Source: RUG12395 sp034178705 | GTDB taxonomy: Bacteria; Bacillota; Clostridia; Oscillospirales; CAG-272 | Direction: 5' to 3' | Assembly: GCA_034178705.1 (NCBI GenBank) | Contig: JAXFQY010000048.1 | Span: 1 to 64,000 of the forward strand | DNA length: 64,000 nt | Shown here: positions 24,824-33,557 of the stretch, one piece after another | How the letters are laid out: each line of letters begins with the position of its first letter | Position numbering within the stretch: the first letter of the stretch is position 1 | Notes under the pieces: generated by a model | The model's database searches: none | Told to the model about the DNA's origin: nothing | What the model saw: only the letters and a program-made list of their open reading frames with translations | Position numbers and translations under genes: made by a program

Positions 24824-25432
24824 TCAATCATATGCCGAAAAGAAATGAGCTTTCTCATCAGATAAGTGGGTTTCCGATCCGTGCCCGGGCAGGATTCTGT
24901 AATCTTCCGGGAGCGAAAAAAGTCGCGCAAGAGTCCGACGGAGTACCGCCTCACTTCCTCCATACAGATCACAACGACCGAACCCGCCGCGAAAAAGAGT
25001 GTCACCGGTAAACAGGGTATCTCCGATCCGATAACAGACAGAGCCTGCAGTATGACCCGGAGATCGAAGAACCTCCAGCGGCTCTCCCAAATCAATCCGG
25101 TCACCATCCGATACCGGAAGCGTTTTCACGGTGGATCGCACCGGGGGCAGTCCGAAAACAGCCGAAGCGTTCTTTTCGGGATCATCAAGGAGTTCTGCAT
25201 CCAAGGGCGAGAGGTAAACGGAACAGGAAAAACGCTTTACATATTCGTCGAGAGCAAGGATATGATCAAAATGCGCATGTGTCAAAAAAATATGCGTCGG
25301 AACCGCGCCATCAGGAAAGTGAAAAGCTTCCGGCGGAACGGACGGATCTACGACAGCAACGGCACGGTCGGTTAAAATCATGTAACAGTTTGATTGATAT
25401 CCAAACGTGCGTGCCCGAAGGATCCTTGCCAT
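24824..25432 (-). CDS. MBL-fold metallo-hydrolase
   Basis: A 202-residue glyoxalase II-like metallo-beta-lactamase fold protein. The metal-binding motif is THAHFDHILALDEY, with further His ligands in RSPGHTAGSVCYRI and ILPGHGSETHL. Such proteins hydrolyse thioesters of glutathione or related thiols, or related compounds; the substrate is unknown here. It is the first gene of the operon with gltX, glnS and the nitroreductase, and has a recognisable promoter. Confidence 0.9.
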   Translation of the reverse strand: MARILRARTFGYQSNCYMILTDRAVAVVDPSVPPEAFHFPDGAVPTHIFLTHAHFDHILALDEYVKRFSCSVYLSPLDAELLDDPEKNASAVFGLPPVRSTVKTLPVSDGDRIDLGEPLEVLRSPGHTAGSVCYRIGDTLFTGDTLFRGGFGRCDLYGGSEAVLRRTLARLFSLPEDYRILPGHGSETHLSDEKAHFFSAYD

Positions 25433-25467
25433 GGCAACCTCCGTATCTGTGTTTCTTTTTAAGTTTT

Positions 25468-25496
25468 ATTTTACACCATATCCGAACTGATTGCAA
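25468..25496 (-). promoter_or_regulatory. promoter of the MBL-gltX-glnS operon
   Basis: On the minus strand TTGCAA (25491-25496) and TAAAAT (25468-25473) with a 17-bp spacer. Confidence 0.6.
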
Positions 25497-25556
25497 CTGT
25501 AAGAAAAAAAAAACTGATCTTTTTATCAAAGAGAAATCCGGCGCATACCCTGTTAA

Positions 25557-25572
25557 TGCGGCTAATGCCGCA
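25557..25572 (+). promoter_or_regulatory. small hairpin just upstream of a ribosome binding site
   Basis: A 6-bp GC-rich stem (25557-25562 with 25567-25572) ends 3 nt before GGAGGT (25576-25581) of the DUF3343-like gene. It may tune translation; no riboswitch class is recognised. Confidence 0.3.
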
Positions 25573-25586
25573 AATGGAGGTCCCCC

Positions 25587-25805
25587 ATGTATACTTCCGT
25601 AATCGATTTGGGTCCGCAGACGAATGCTCTGCGGGCGAAACGCCTCCTTTGGCAAAGTGGGATCCGGACAGAGCTGAAAAAAGAAAGCGAAGGGAAAAAA
25701 GGCTGTGCCTATGTATTGGAGCTCGACACAAGCAAATTGACCGAAGCGCTCCGGCTTCTTCACGAAAACCGGATTGACTACCGTGTTACAAGGACTCAAG
25801 CATGA
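25587..25805 (+). CDS. DUF3343-like small protein
   Basis: A 72-residue protein resembling DUF3343 (putative selenium/sulfur carrier) proteins: an N-terminal strand, NALRAKRLLWQSGI helix, a single Cys in the middle (KKGCAYVLEL) and a C-terminal helix plus RIDYRV strand. Known members often sit beside cysteine desulfurases, as here, where the stop codon overlaps the desulfurase start (ATGA). It could accept persulfide sulfur from that enzyme; this is inference. GGAGGT lies 5 nt before the ATG. Confidence 0.6.
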   Translation: MYTSVIDLGPQTNALRAKRLLWQSGIRTELKKESEGKKGCAYVLELDTSKLTEALRLLHENRIDYRVTRTQA

Positions 25806-26938
25806 AACTGGTTTATTTTGATAATGCGGCAACAAGCTATCCGAAGCCGCAGTCTGTTTACAACGCCGTTCGGCGCGCATTGGAGGAAAGCGTGGGAAAT
25901 CCGGGGAGAAGTGCCCATCCGGCCGCCATGCGAAGCGCAGAAACCGTCTTCTCTGCAAGAGAGGCAGTCGCTGATTTTTTCGGAACCGATCCGGAACGTG
26001 TTGTCTTCACTCTGAATGCGACCGCTGCTTTGAATATGGCAATCGGAGGTCTTCCGTTCCGGGAAGGCAGAATTCTGATCTCGGATGTTGAGCATAACGC
26101 CGTCCTCCGGACAGTAGACGCCCTTTGCACGCGAACCGGAATGACTTATACCGTATGCCCGACAAGCAACATCGATCAGGAGGCAACACTATCCGAATTT
26201 CGGAGACGCTTTACTCCGGATGTCCGGGCGGTCATAATGACCGCAGCATCCAATGTGGACGGAAGAATTCTTCCCTACTCGGAAATTGCGGCGGAATGCA
26301 GCACACGCGGCGTTCCGTTTCTTCTGGACGCGTCACAGCTTGCCGGACACCGCGCGATTGATATGCGACACGAAAAGATTACCGTACTGTGCGTACCCGG
26401 TCACAAAGGACTGCTCGGCCCGATGGGGTGCGGTGCGCTTCTCCTCGGCGAAGGTGGAGAACGGCTCCTTCCGACTGTTTTCGGAGGAAACGGAGTGGAT
26501 TCTGCAGAACTGGGAATGGGAGATTATATTCCGGAGCGATACGAACCGGGAACCGTTGCCGTTCCGGCAATCGCCGGGCTTCATGCAGGGATACGCTTTC
26601 TCAAACAGTTCGGCATTTCGGAAGCGGAACGAAGAGAAAACGCAGTCAAAAAACGTGCCGTCGAAATTCTGTCCTCTTTTCCCGAAATCACGGTATATGA
26701 TTCGGAAGGCGGATGTGCAGTTCTCAGTTTCCGACACGCCTCCCTGCCACCGGAAAAGGTTGCCGCCCATCTTGCGCGGGACGGAATCTGCAGCCGCGCC
26801 GGTTTGCACTGTGCTCCGCTTTCACACAGAACACTCGGCACTCTTTCGGTAGGAGGGACCATACGTCTCAGTTTCGGATGCTTCAATCATCCGTATGAAT
26901 GCGATCTCCTTTACCGCTCTCTCCGATCTCTTAATTAA
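25802..26938 (+). CDS. cysteine desulfurase family aminotransferase (class V)
   Basis: A 378-residue PLP enzyme of the NifS/Csd group that removes sulfur from cysteine as enzyme-bound persulfide. Landmarks: YFDNAATSYPKP at the start, His98 in SDVEHNAV, the PLP lysine at Lys202 in PGHKGLLGPMG, and the persulfide Cys337 in RAGLHCAPLSHRTLGT. It overlaps the small DUF3343-like gene by 4 nt, so the two are translationally coupled. No iscU or thiI gene is adjacent. Confidence 0.9.
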   Translation: MKLVYFDNAATSYPKPQSVYNAVRRALEESVGNPGRSAHPAAMRSAETVFSAREAVADFFGTDPERVVFTLNATAALNMAIGGLPFREGRILISDVEHNAVLRTVDALCTRTGMTYTVCPTSNIDQEATLSEFRRRFTPDVRAVIMTAASNVDGRILPYSEIAAECSTRGVPFLLDASQLAGHRAIDMRHEKITVLCVPGHKGLLGPMGCGALLLGEGGERLLPTVFGGNGVDSAELGMGDYIPERYEPGTVAVPAIAGLHAGIRFLKQFGISEAERRENAVKKRAVEILSSFPEITVYDSEGGCAVLSFRHASLPPEKVAAHLARDGICSRAGLHCAPLSHRTLGTLSVGGTIRLSFGCFNHPYECDLLYRSLRSLN

Positions 26939-26952
26939 GCAAAAAACAGAAG

Positions 26953-26985
26953 AGGCATCGGAAGCCGGATCAGCTTCCGATGCCT
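26953..26985. terminator. bidirectional terminator
   Basis: Perfect 13-bp stem (26953-26965 with 26973-26985) between the convergent desulfurase and lipoprotein genes. Confidence 0.8.
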
Positions 26986-27006
26986 GCATAAAAGATATCG
27001 TTTGGA

Positions 27007-28710
27007 TCAGTCCACAGTCGGCCAGTTGGTGTCGTACCAGGACTTGTAAACAGCGGCAGGGGTATCTGTATCGTTGATAGCATCTTTGATGCCCTTAATT
27101 ACCGCATTCTGCGCAAGCTCAAGCTTTGCTGCATCATAGAACGCCTGAAGCTCCTCCGGGGTTTTGCAGGCCAACTCGCGTGCCTGATACTCCTTAGTGA
27201 GCTGATCAACAGTCTCAAGCTTCGACTGATTGACATCGCCCCATGCAGAGCGAAGCCCGAGCAGAACATGGGCAAAGCTGTCCTGATTCTGAAGCTTTCC
27301 GTAGGTCCACATGTCGCCGGGCATCCCCTCATCGGGATGGGCCATAAACACATTGCCGGTGTTGACAAGCTTTGTGCAATAGTCATTATTGAGACGAACC
27401 AGAACATCATTATCATTGATGGTGTAATGTACATCTTCAATGCCGTAGGCAAGAATATTACGAAGTTCGGAGGTGGTATTGAGCAGCGTGATAACCTCCA
27501 TGCAACGCTTGAGGTTAGCTGTATAGCTGGAAACCGCAAGGAAAGACTCGAAAACATCCTCTTCTGTCGCTACAGGAGCACGAAGCACCTTGACATAGTA
27601 ATCATCGCCATACTGGTTACGAAGAGAGTAATCACCTGTGACAACACCGACACCGAACGGATCGTCTTCATTTGCGGCAAAATAACCGTTTTGCTCGTAG
27701 GTCATCATCCTGACCTGATGCTCTGTATAATTTCTAACAGAATAAACATCGGTAAGATTCAGTTTAATATTTGACTTCTCGCCGTAAATCTGCTTGGCCG
27801 TCAGACCGTAGCTGGAGGCAAGAATACTGAAATCCGGGCTGGAAAGATCCTGAACATCCCAGAAATAGGTCAGATGAGATGCGAAAGGAGCCTTTACAGG
27901 TGCAATGGTTTCATTCTTCTTGATGTCCTCAATGAACGTGAGGCAATCCTTGAAATCGGAAATAGAATCCGGATGAATGTAATACTTTTCGGCAAGCTGC
28001 TTGTTAATCAGCAAATATGTATACTCACCGATCACATGGTTGTTCGGAATCGCATAGCAGCTTCCGTCAATCTTCGAAAAGTTGAAGAAGGTCGGATGAA
28101 TGTAATCGTTCAGAGCCTTGGAGGAACCGGTGGTGCTGATTTCATCATCAAGATCCATCAGACGCCCTGCATCGACAAGCGCCTCAAGACGCTCCCGACC
28201 CATGACACAGATAATGTCGATCTGATCCTCCGGAATAACCGGATATTTCAGCTCAACCACACCGTATTCGTTGAGAACGGTTTCTTCGGCAGTTTCCGAA
28301 ACAACCGGCGCTTCTGTTGTAGTCGCGATCGTGGTAATACCGGCTGCCTTCAGAGAACGTGCCTCTTCCTTCTGACGCTGAATTTCCGCTTCACGCGCTT
28401 TTTCCTGCTCTTCAATCGCAGTAAAACGGGCATCAATCGCTGCATCATATTCACTTTCGGTCACGAAAATAAGGTCGACATAAGTTGTAAAGCGGGATTT
28501 TGTAATCGTGTTGACCGCCTTTTCAATCAATGCCTCTGTCTCTTCAGAAACCTTGTTATCAGTAACAATCCACATATTGATGGATACGGCCGTTCTGGTC
28601 GACTGCTCCGATACAAGCTCATCCTCATCGATCTCTTTTTCGCCGCACGCGGTGAAAAGAGTAAGAACGGTAACGATACAAAGCAACAGCGCTAAGACTT
28701 TTCTCTTCAT
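27007..28710 (-). CDS. extracellular solute-binding lipoprotein with coiled-coil insert
   Basis: A 567-residue lipoprotein: signal peptide ending at Cys22 (LFTAC). The body resembles extracellular solute-binding proteins (IDIICVMGRERLEALVDAGRLMDL, then a hinge and a C-terminal lobe). An unusual insert at about residues 98-145 is a charged, probably helical segment (EQEKAREAEIQRQKEEARSL) followed by a Thr-rich stretch. The C-terminal lobe is full length and ends SWYDTNWPTVD. The RBS is GGAGG before the ATG. No permease genes are adjacent. It has a strong promoter with repeated CATTAC elements. The ligand is unknown. Confidence 0.7.
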   Translation of the reverse strand: MKRKVLALLLCIVTVLTLFTACGEKEIDEDELVSEQSTRTAVSINMWIVTDNKVSEETEALIEKAVNTITKSRFTTYVDLIFVTESEYDAAIDARFTAIEEQEKAREAEIQRQKEEARSLKAAGITTIATTTEAPVVSETAEETVLNEYGVVELKYPVIPEDQIDIICVMGRERLEALVDAGRLMDLDDEISTTGSSKALNDYIHPTFFNFSKIDGSCYAIPNNHVIGEYTYLLINKQLAEKYYIHPDSISDFKDCLTFIEDIKKNETIAPVKAPFASHLTYFWDVQDLSSPDFSILASSYGLTAKQIYGEKSNIKLNLTDVYSVRNYTEHQVRMMTYEQNGYFAANEDDPFGVGVVTGDYSLRNQYGDDYYVKVLRAPVATEEDVFESFLAVSSYTANLKRCMEVITLLNTTSELRNILAYGIEDVHYTINDNDVLVRLNNDYCTKLVNTGNVFMAHPDEGMPGDMWTYGKLQNQDSFAHVLLGLRSAWGDVNQSKLETVDQLTKEYQARELACKTPEELQAFYDAAKLELAQNAVIKGIKDAINDTDTPAAVYKSWYDTNWPTVD

Positions 28711-28735
28711 GAGGTTCCTCCAATTGGAATTTCAA

Positions 28736-28796
28736 AGTAATGCATCAACAAAAACATTACTCATGATATTGTACTACAAAGCATTACGTGTGTCAA
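28736..28796 (-). promoter_or_regulatory. promoter with CATTAC repeats for the lipoprotein gene
   Basis: On the minus strand TTGACA (28791-28796) and TACAAT (28768-28773) with a 17-bp spacer. CATTAC-type repeats flank it: an inverted pair (28736-28742 with 28755-28761) downstream of the -10, and a third copy inside the spacer (28782-28787). The arrangement suggests an operator. Confidence 0.6.
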
Positions 28797-28874
28797 GGAG
28801 AATTAAAGGAGAATTTTAGTTTTCGTGCAAATAGCGATTTTTGCCCCCTGACAAACTGGGCAGGTTGACGAAAA

Positions 28875-29978
28875 TCAGTCAAGGTAATCCTTCAGACGTT
28901 TCGAGCGGCTCGGATGCCGGAGCTTACGAAGAGCCTTTGCTTCAATCTGACGGATACGCTCACGGGTAATATTGAATTCCTTCCCCACTTCCTCAAGCGT
29001 GCGCGGACGACCGTCTTCCAGTCCGAAGCGAAGCTTCAGAACCTGCTCCTCACGATCGGTAAGAGTATGAAGAACCTCATTGATCTGTTCTTTCAGAAGG
29101 GAGTAAGAAGCCGTTTCTGCAGGAGCGGGTGACTGATCATCCTCGACAAAGTCGCCAAGATGGCTGTCCTCTTCCTCTCCGATCGGCGTTTCAAGGGAAA
29201 CGGGATCCAGTGCGATCTTCATGATTTCCCGAACTTTCTCGGTGCTCATGCCCATCTTTTCAGCAACCTCCGCAGCTGTCGCCTCGTGCCCGTTTTCCTG
29301 AAGAAGCTGACGCTGATAGCGGGATACCTTGTGAATGGTCTCTACCATGTGAACGGGAATACGGATTGTACGTGCCTGATCGGCAATGGCGCGGGTAATC
29401 GCCTGCCGGATCCACCAGGTCGCGTATGTAGAGAATTTGTACCCCTTAGTATAGTCAAATTTCTCTACAGCCTTCATCAGACCGAGATTTCCCTCCTGAA
29501 TCAAATCAAGGAAAAACATTCCCTTACCGACATAGCGCTTTGCAATCGAAACAACCAGACGAAGGTTGGCTTCGACAAGCTCTGTTTTCGCAGTCTCATC
29601 CCCGTTTGCAATTCTCTCGGCAAGCTCAAGCTCACGTTCGGTGCTGAGAAGAGGAATCTTTCCGATTTCCTTCAGATACATGCGTACGGGATCATCAACC
29701 GCAAGCCCCTCCTGCGTCAGAACGCTGTCGACATTTGTCCCGTCGTCACCTTCCGGATTGTCATCGACACTGGAATCAATATCATCGAAAGTGTCGTTAT
29801 CAATATAACCGGTAATCTCAACACCGCTTGCCTCGATCGCTTCATAGATCTTCTCCATTTGATCAATGTCGAGATCCTCATCCTCCAGAGCTTCAAGAAT
29901 ATCGGCGTTCGTCAGCGAGCCCTTTGCTTTTCCTTTCTCAATCAGGGATTTTACATCAAAACCTTTTTCAGCAGCCAT
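28875..29978 (-). CDS. rpoD: principal RNA polymerase sigma factor
   Basis: A 367-residue sigma-70 family housekeeping factor. A short region 1.1 is followed by region 1.2 (DPVRMYLKEIGKIPLLS), region 2 with the -10 reading helix (YKFSTYATWWIRQAITRAIA), region 3 and region 4 with the -35 helix-turn-helix (TLEEVGKEFNITRERIRQIE). Length and layout match SigA of Bacillota. It is the last gene of the dgt-dnaG-rpoD cluster, 24 bp after dnaG. The many TTGACA/TATAAT promoters in the window fit its specificity. Confidence 0.96.
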   Translation of the reverse strand: MAAEKGFDVKSLIEKGKAKGSLTNADILEALEDEDLDIDQMEKIYEAIEASGVEITGYIDNDTFDDIDSSVDDNPEGDDGTNVDSVLTQEGLAVDDPVRMYLKEIGKIPLLSTERELELAERIANGDETAKTELVEANLRLVVSIAKRYVGKGMFFLDLIQEGNLGLMKAVEKFDYTKGYKFSTYATWWIRQAITRAIADQARTIRIPVHMVETIHKVSRYQRQLLQENGHEATAAEVAEKMGMSTEKVREIMKIALDPVSLETPIGEEEDSHLGDFVEDDQSPAPAETASYSLLKEQINEVLHTLTDREEQVLKLRFGLEDGRPRTLEEVGKEFNITRERIRQIEAKALRKLRHPSRSKRLKDYLD

Positions 29979-30002
29979 TTTATACCTTCCGTTATTTGTA
30001 TC

Positions 30003-31781
30003 TTACTTACTTTTTTCTTGTTTGTTTTTGATCGCAGAGAAATATGCCGCAAGCTGGTCCGGTGAAAGCTCGGCATCGGACAAGTCTTTCCTGCGCTTCT
30101 CTGCCCGAAGCGCTGCGGCAAGTCCGAGAAGCTCCTGCTCCCCGTTCTCTGAAAGCGGAATGCGTCGAAGCTTTATTTTCTCAAGGCGTGCGGTTTCATC
30201 AACCGTCAAAGCAGCCCCGAGTGATCCCTCGGAAAAATCTCCGGCCTTCCCGGCATCCAGAATCAGGGAAAACACCTTGCGTCCGAACTCTGTAACAAAA
30301 TCATCGGCAGAAAGAAGCTCAGGATGTGCGGCAACGCACGCCCGGTTTTCCTCCCGCAGAAGAAGCAGGGCGAGAATCTGCTCCTCGGTTGTTGCGGCGC
30401 TTACGTTCGCCATATAGTCCGGATTCACACGGTCCCCGACTCCGGAAATCTCCCGGATTGCACCTTCGCGTTCTGAATTTTTCCTTTCGCGCTCCGCCCT
30501 CCGGATCAGCTTGTCCGTATCCGCACGGATCGCCTCCGGGGCAACATCAAGCTCCGCGGCAATCTCTCTCGTATAGATGTCCCGCTCCGCAGAAGAATAT
30601 ACATTCGCCAACATCCGGCAGATATCCGCAAGCGCACGAACCTTGCCGTCGGTTTCCTTGATATTGTATTTAGAGAGAATTTCATCAAGTGTAAAACGGA
30701 ACTTTGATTTGGATTCACCGAGCAGCGCGGCAAATGCGTCATGCCCGTATTTTCGGATATATTCGTCCGGATCCTTTGCCCCCCGATCTACATGCAACAC
30801 CGCGGCTTCAAGACCCGTCTCACTCAAAAGACGCATCGCTTTATCCGTGGCGGCTATCCCTGCAGCGTCACTGTCATAGCAGATGATGACCTTTTTGGTG
30901 TATTTCGCCATCAACCGGACCTGATCCGGCGTAATGGCAGTGCCGAGCGTAGCAACGGCAAATTCAAAGCCTGCTGCATGCAGGGCTATAACGTCCATAT
31001 AGCCCTCACACAAGATCATCCGCTCGGCGCAGCAGTTTTTCGCGTACCGCAAAGCATACAGATTCTTGCGTTTCCGGAAAACCGGGGTATCGGAGGAATT
31101 GAGATATTTTCTGTCATCCGACTGATCGATAATCCTGCCTCCGAAAGCGATTACATTTCCGGAAACATCGATAATAGGAAACATCAGACGTCGGCGAAAC
31201 ATATCAAACAGGCGCCCGGTTTTCTGACTTTTCCCGGCAAGAAATCCTGCGCAAATCTCTTCCTCTGTATAGCCAAGATCGGAAAGATACGGATAAAGAG
31301 ATGAAAAGGAGTCGGGGGCATATCCGATTCCGAAATGCTTCAGGGTCGCATCGGAGAGTCCGCGGGCAGCAGCGTACTCTCTTCCCGCCGCTCCCTCCGG
31401 ACGATTGAAAAGAACATCGCGAAAATACCGCGCAGCCGCTTTGTTCATTTCATAAAAGCGCTTCCGGTCAAAACGCGGACCGCCGCCGTCGGAATCGACA
31501 ATTTCAATCCCGACACGCCTTCCGAGAAATTCAAGTGCCTCGACATAATCCAATCCCTCGGCACGGCGAACAAGGCTGATAACATCTCCGCCCGCACCGC
31601 AACCGAAGCAGTAAAAGGACTGTCGGGCGACAAAAACCGTACAGGAGGGAGTTTTTTCGGAATGAAAAGGGCAGGAACAGACAAGATTGGAGCCGGCACG
31701 CCGCAGATCCGCGTATCCTGCCATTACATCCTCGATCGGATTTCTCGCCTTGATTTCCTCTACAAGCTTCGGGTCAATCAT
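30003..31781 (-). CDS. dnaG: DNA primase
   Basis: A 592-residue primase making RNA primers for replication. The CHC2 zinc finger is at the N-terminus (VCSCPFHSEKTPSC then FYCFGCGAGGD), the TOPRIM domain contains MILCEGYMDVIALHAAG, and a DnaB-interacting C-terminal domain follows. The start at 31781 (MIDPKL) is chosen because GGAAGG lies 9 nt upstream; a longer frame would run 53 nt into dgt. It begins 4 nt after the dgt stop codon. Confidence 0.95.
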   Translation of the reverse strand: MIDPKLVEEIKARNPIEDVMAGYADLRRAGSNLVCSCPFHSEKTPSCTVFVARQSFYCFGCGAGGDVISLVRRAEGLDYVEALEFLGRRVGIEIVDSDGGGPRFDRKRFYEMNKAAARYFRDVLFNRPEGAAGREYAAARGLSDATLKHFGIGYAPDSFSSLYPYLSDLGYTEEEICAGFLAGKSQKTGRLFDMFRRRLMFPIIDVSGNVIAFGGRIIDQSDDRKYLNSSDTPVFRKRKNLYALRYAKNCCAERMILCEGYMDVIALHAAGFEFAVATLGTAITPDQVRLMAKYTKKVIICYDSDAAGIAATDKAMRLLSETGLEAAVLHVDRGAKDPDEYIRKYGHDAFAALLGESKSKFRFTLDEILSKYNIKETDGKVRALADICRMLANVYSSAERDIYTREIAAELDVAPEAIRADTDKLIRRAERERKNSEREGAIREISGVGDRVNPDYMANVSAATTEEQILALLLLREENRACVAAHPELLSADDFVTEFGRKVFSLILDAGKAGDFSEGSLGAALTVDETARLEKIKLRRIPLSENGEQELLGLAAALRAEKRRKDLSDAELSPDQLAAYFSAIKNKQEKSK

Positions 31782-31785
31782 TTCA

Positions 31786-32793
31786 TCATCCCTTCCATAC
31801 AGACGGCACGAAAAGCTTGGTAAACAGATCAATCGCATACCGGTCAGTCATGCTGGAAACATAGTCGCATACCCCGCGCGGCACACCTTCCTCATCCATT
31901 ATCTTGTCATAAGGTGCCGGAAGTGCATCCGGGTGACAAACAAAATAATCAAACAGCTGCTCAAGCAGCGCCTTTGCCTTCTCCTCTTCCCCTTTTGCCT
32001 TCGGGTTTGTATATACATTGCGGAAGAGAAAGCCGCGCAGTTCATCGGTGGCCTGTGCAACATCATCGGTCATACAAATGGAGTTTTTCCCTTCACTTGC
32101 CCGGATAACGGAAAGAACCATATTGTTGATTCTCTCACTGTGGCGGACACCGAGCGTGTCCAAAAGGGGACGCGGAATATCCTCAAGCGCAAGAATCCCC
32201 GCGCGGCAAGCGTCATCAATATCATGATTGATGTATGCAATGCGGTCTGCAAATTTGACGATAACCCCTTCCAATGTCGATGCCATGTCCGTGCCGGAGT
32301 GATTCAGCATTCCGTCCCGAACCTCAACGGTCAGATTCAGCCCCTCCCCGTTTTTCTCCAGTTTTTCGACAACACGAACACTTTGCGCAGCATGGGAAAA
32401 ACGCGGAGAAAAGCACTTGCGCATAACTGCTTCTCCGGCATGACCAAACGGTGTGTGTCCGAGATCATGTCCGAGAGCAGCAGCCTCAGTCAGATCTTCA
32501 TTCAGCCGGAGCGCACGCGCAATAATCCGCGCAATCTGCGTCACTTCAAGAGTATGGGTCATTCTCGTGCGATAGAGCTCATCCTGCGGAAGAAGGAAAA
32601 CCTGGGTTTTATGCATTAAACGCCGAAACGCAGAAGAATGAATGATACGGTCACGGTCTCTCTGGAATTCCGTACGGATCCGACAAGGCTCTTGGGGCTT
32701 ATCCCGCCCCTTTGTATTCTCCGTCAGAAAAGCAAACTCCGATAAAGTCTCTCTTTCCCGCTCGAGAAAAAGATCGCTGATTCGATCGTTCAT
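31786..32793 (-). CDS. dgt: dGTP triphosphohydrolase
   Basis: A 335-residue HD-domain dNTPase releasing deoxynucleoside and triphosphate. The HD motif is in AALGHDLGHTPFGHAGE, with an upstream SSAFRRLMHKTQV segment typical of the family. The start at 32793 is preferred because the ribosome binding site lies just upstream; earlier in-frame ATGs would extend into leader sequence. It opens the macromolecular synthesis cluster, where other Bacillota have rpsU or another gene. A terminator separates it from yigZ. Confidence 0.92.
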   Translation of the reverse strand: MNDRISDLFLERERETLSEFAFLTENTKGRDKPQEPCRIRTEFQRDRDRIIHSSAFRRLMHKTQVFLLPQDELYRTRMTHTLEVTQIARIIARALRLNEDLTEAAALGHDLGHTPFGHAGEAVMRKCFSPRFSHAAQSVRVVEKLEKNGEGLNLTVEVRDGMLNHSGTDMASTLEGVIVKFADRIAYINHDIDDACRAGILALEDIPRPLLDTLGVRHSERINNMVLSVIRASEGKNSICMTDDVAQATDELRGFLFRNVYTNPKAKGEEEKAKALLEQLFDYFVCHPDALPAPYDKIMDEEGVPRGVCDYVSSMTDRYAIDLFTKLFVPSVWKG

Positions 32794-32859
32794 AGCATCC
32801 CGCCTTTCAAAAAGCAAAGCATATGCGTCCTTAAATACCATAGTGAATATACGCAAAAA

Positions 32860-32901
32860 GACTCAAAATATCTTTTAATCATGAAAAAAATATTTTGAGT
32901 C
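32860..32901 (-). terminator. terminator between yigZ and dgt
   Basis: Perfect 12-bp stem (32860-32871 with 32890-32901) followed by CTTTTT on the minus strand. Confidence 0.85.
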
Positions 32902-32921
32902 GGTGTTTTTTGTCGAATTTC

Positions 32922-33554
32922 TCAGAGGGGGCGAAGCTCTGCGCGGGTTTCAAGGAGTGAAAGAGAGATTCTGCCCGCCGTACGGTCAAACACGGAAGAG
33001 CAAAGGGTCTCCGCGTGTTCCGCATCGCAAAGCAAGGTCAGGGTAACCTCTGCCGCAAACTGTGCTTTCAGGTCCCAGGCACCGGATCTCTCGAGAAAAT
33101 TCCGAAGCCTCTCATAGTCCGAATAGCCGCAGACACAGGTAAGGAGGGAAACCTCCGCATATACAGCAGGAGAGGCAGCATCCAGCGCTGACTTGGCGGC
33201 ACCGGAATAAGCACGGACAAGCCCAGGCGCACCGAGCAAAATTCCTCCGAACCAGCGGGTTACGCAGACAAGGCAATCGACAAGCCCGCGTTTTTGCAAA
33301 AGATCCAGAATCGGTACACCGGCCGTTCCGGAAGGCTCCCCGTCGTCAGACATCCGTACCGTCCGCCCGCCGTCGGTTATATAAGCAAAGCAAACATGAC
33401 GTGCATCGCGGTATTTTACGCGCTCCGCGGCGGCAAGGGCTGCGCATTCCGCATCGGTTTCCGCATGAAAAGCGGCCGCAAGAAAACGCGACTTTTTTTC
33501 AACAAGCTCCGCTGACGCAGTGCCGAGAATCGTTTTCTTTCCTTTTATCCCCAT
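32922..33554 (-). CDS. yigZ: YigZ/IMPACT family protein
   Basis: A 210-residue protein of the UPF0029 family. The N-terminal half has the FLAAAFHAETDAECAAL beginning and the SDDGEPSGTAGVPILDLLQ and CVTRWFGGILLGAPGLVRAY motifs; the C-terminal half is a DUF1949-like domain (LTCVCGYSDYERLRNFL). The biochemical role is unknown. It starts 3 nt after hflX ends, so the two are likely cotranscribed. Confidence 0.88.
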   Translation of the reverse strand: MGIKGKKTILGTASAELVEKKSRFLAAAFHAETDAECAALAAAERVKYRDARHVCFAYITDGGRTVRMSDDGEPSGTAGVPILDLLQKRGLVDCLVCVTRWFGGILLGAPGLVRAYSGAAKSALDAASPAVYAEVSLLTCVCGYSDYERLRNFLERSGAWDLKAQFAAEVTLTLLCDAEHAETLCSSVFDRTAGRISLSLLETRAELRPL

Positions 33555-33557
33555 CTT

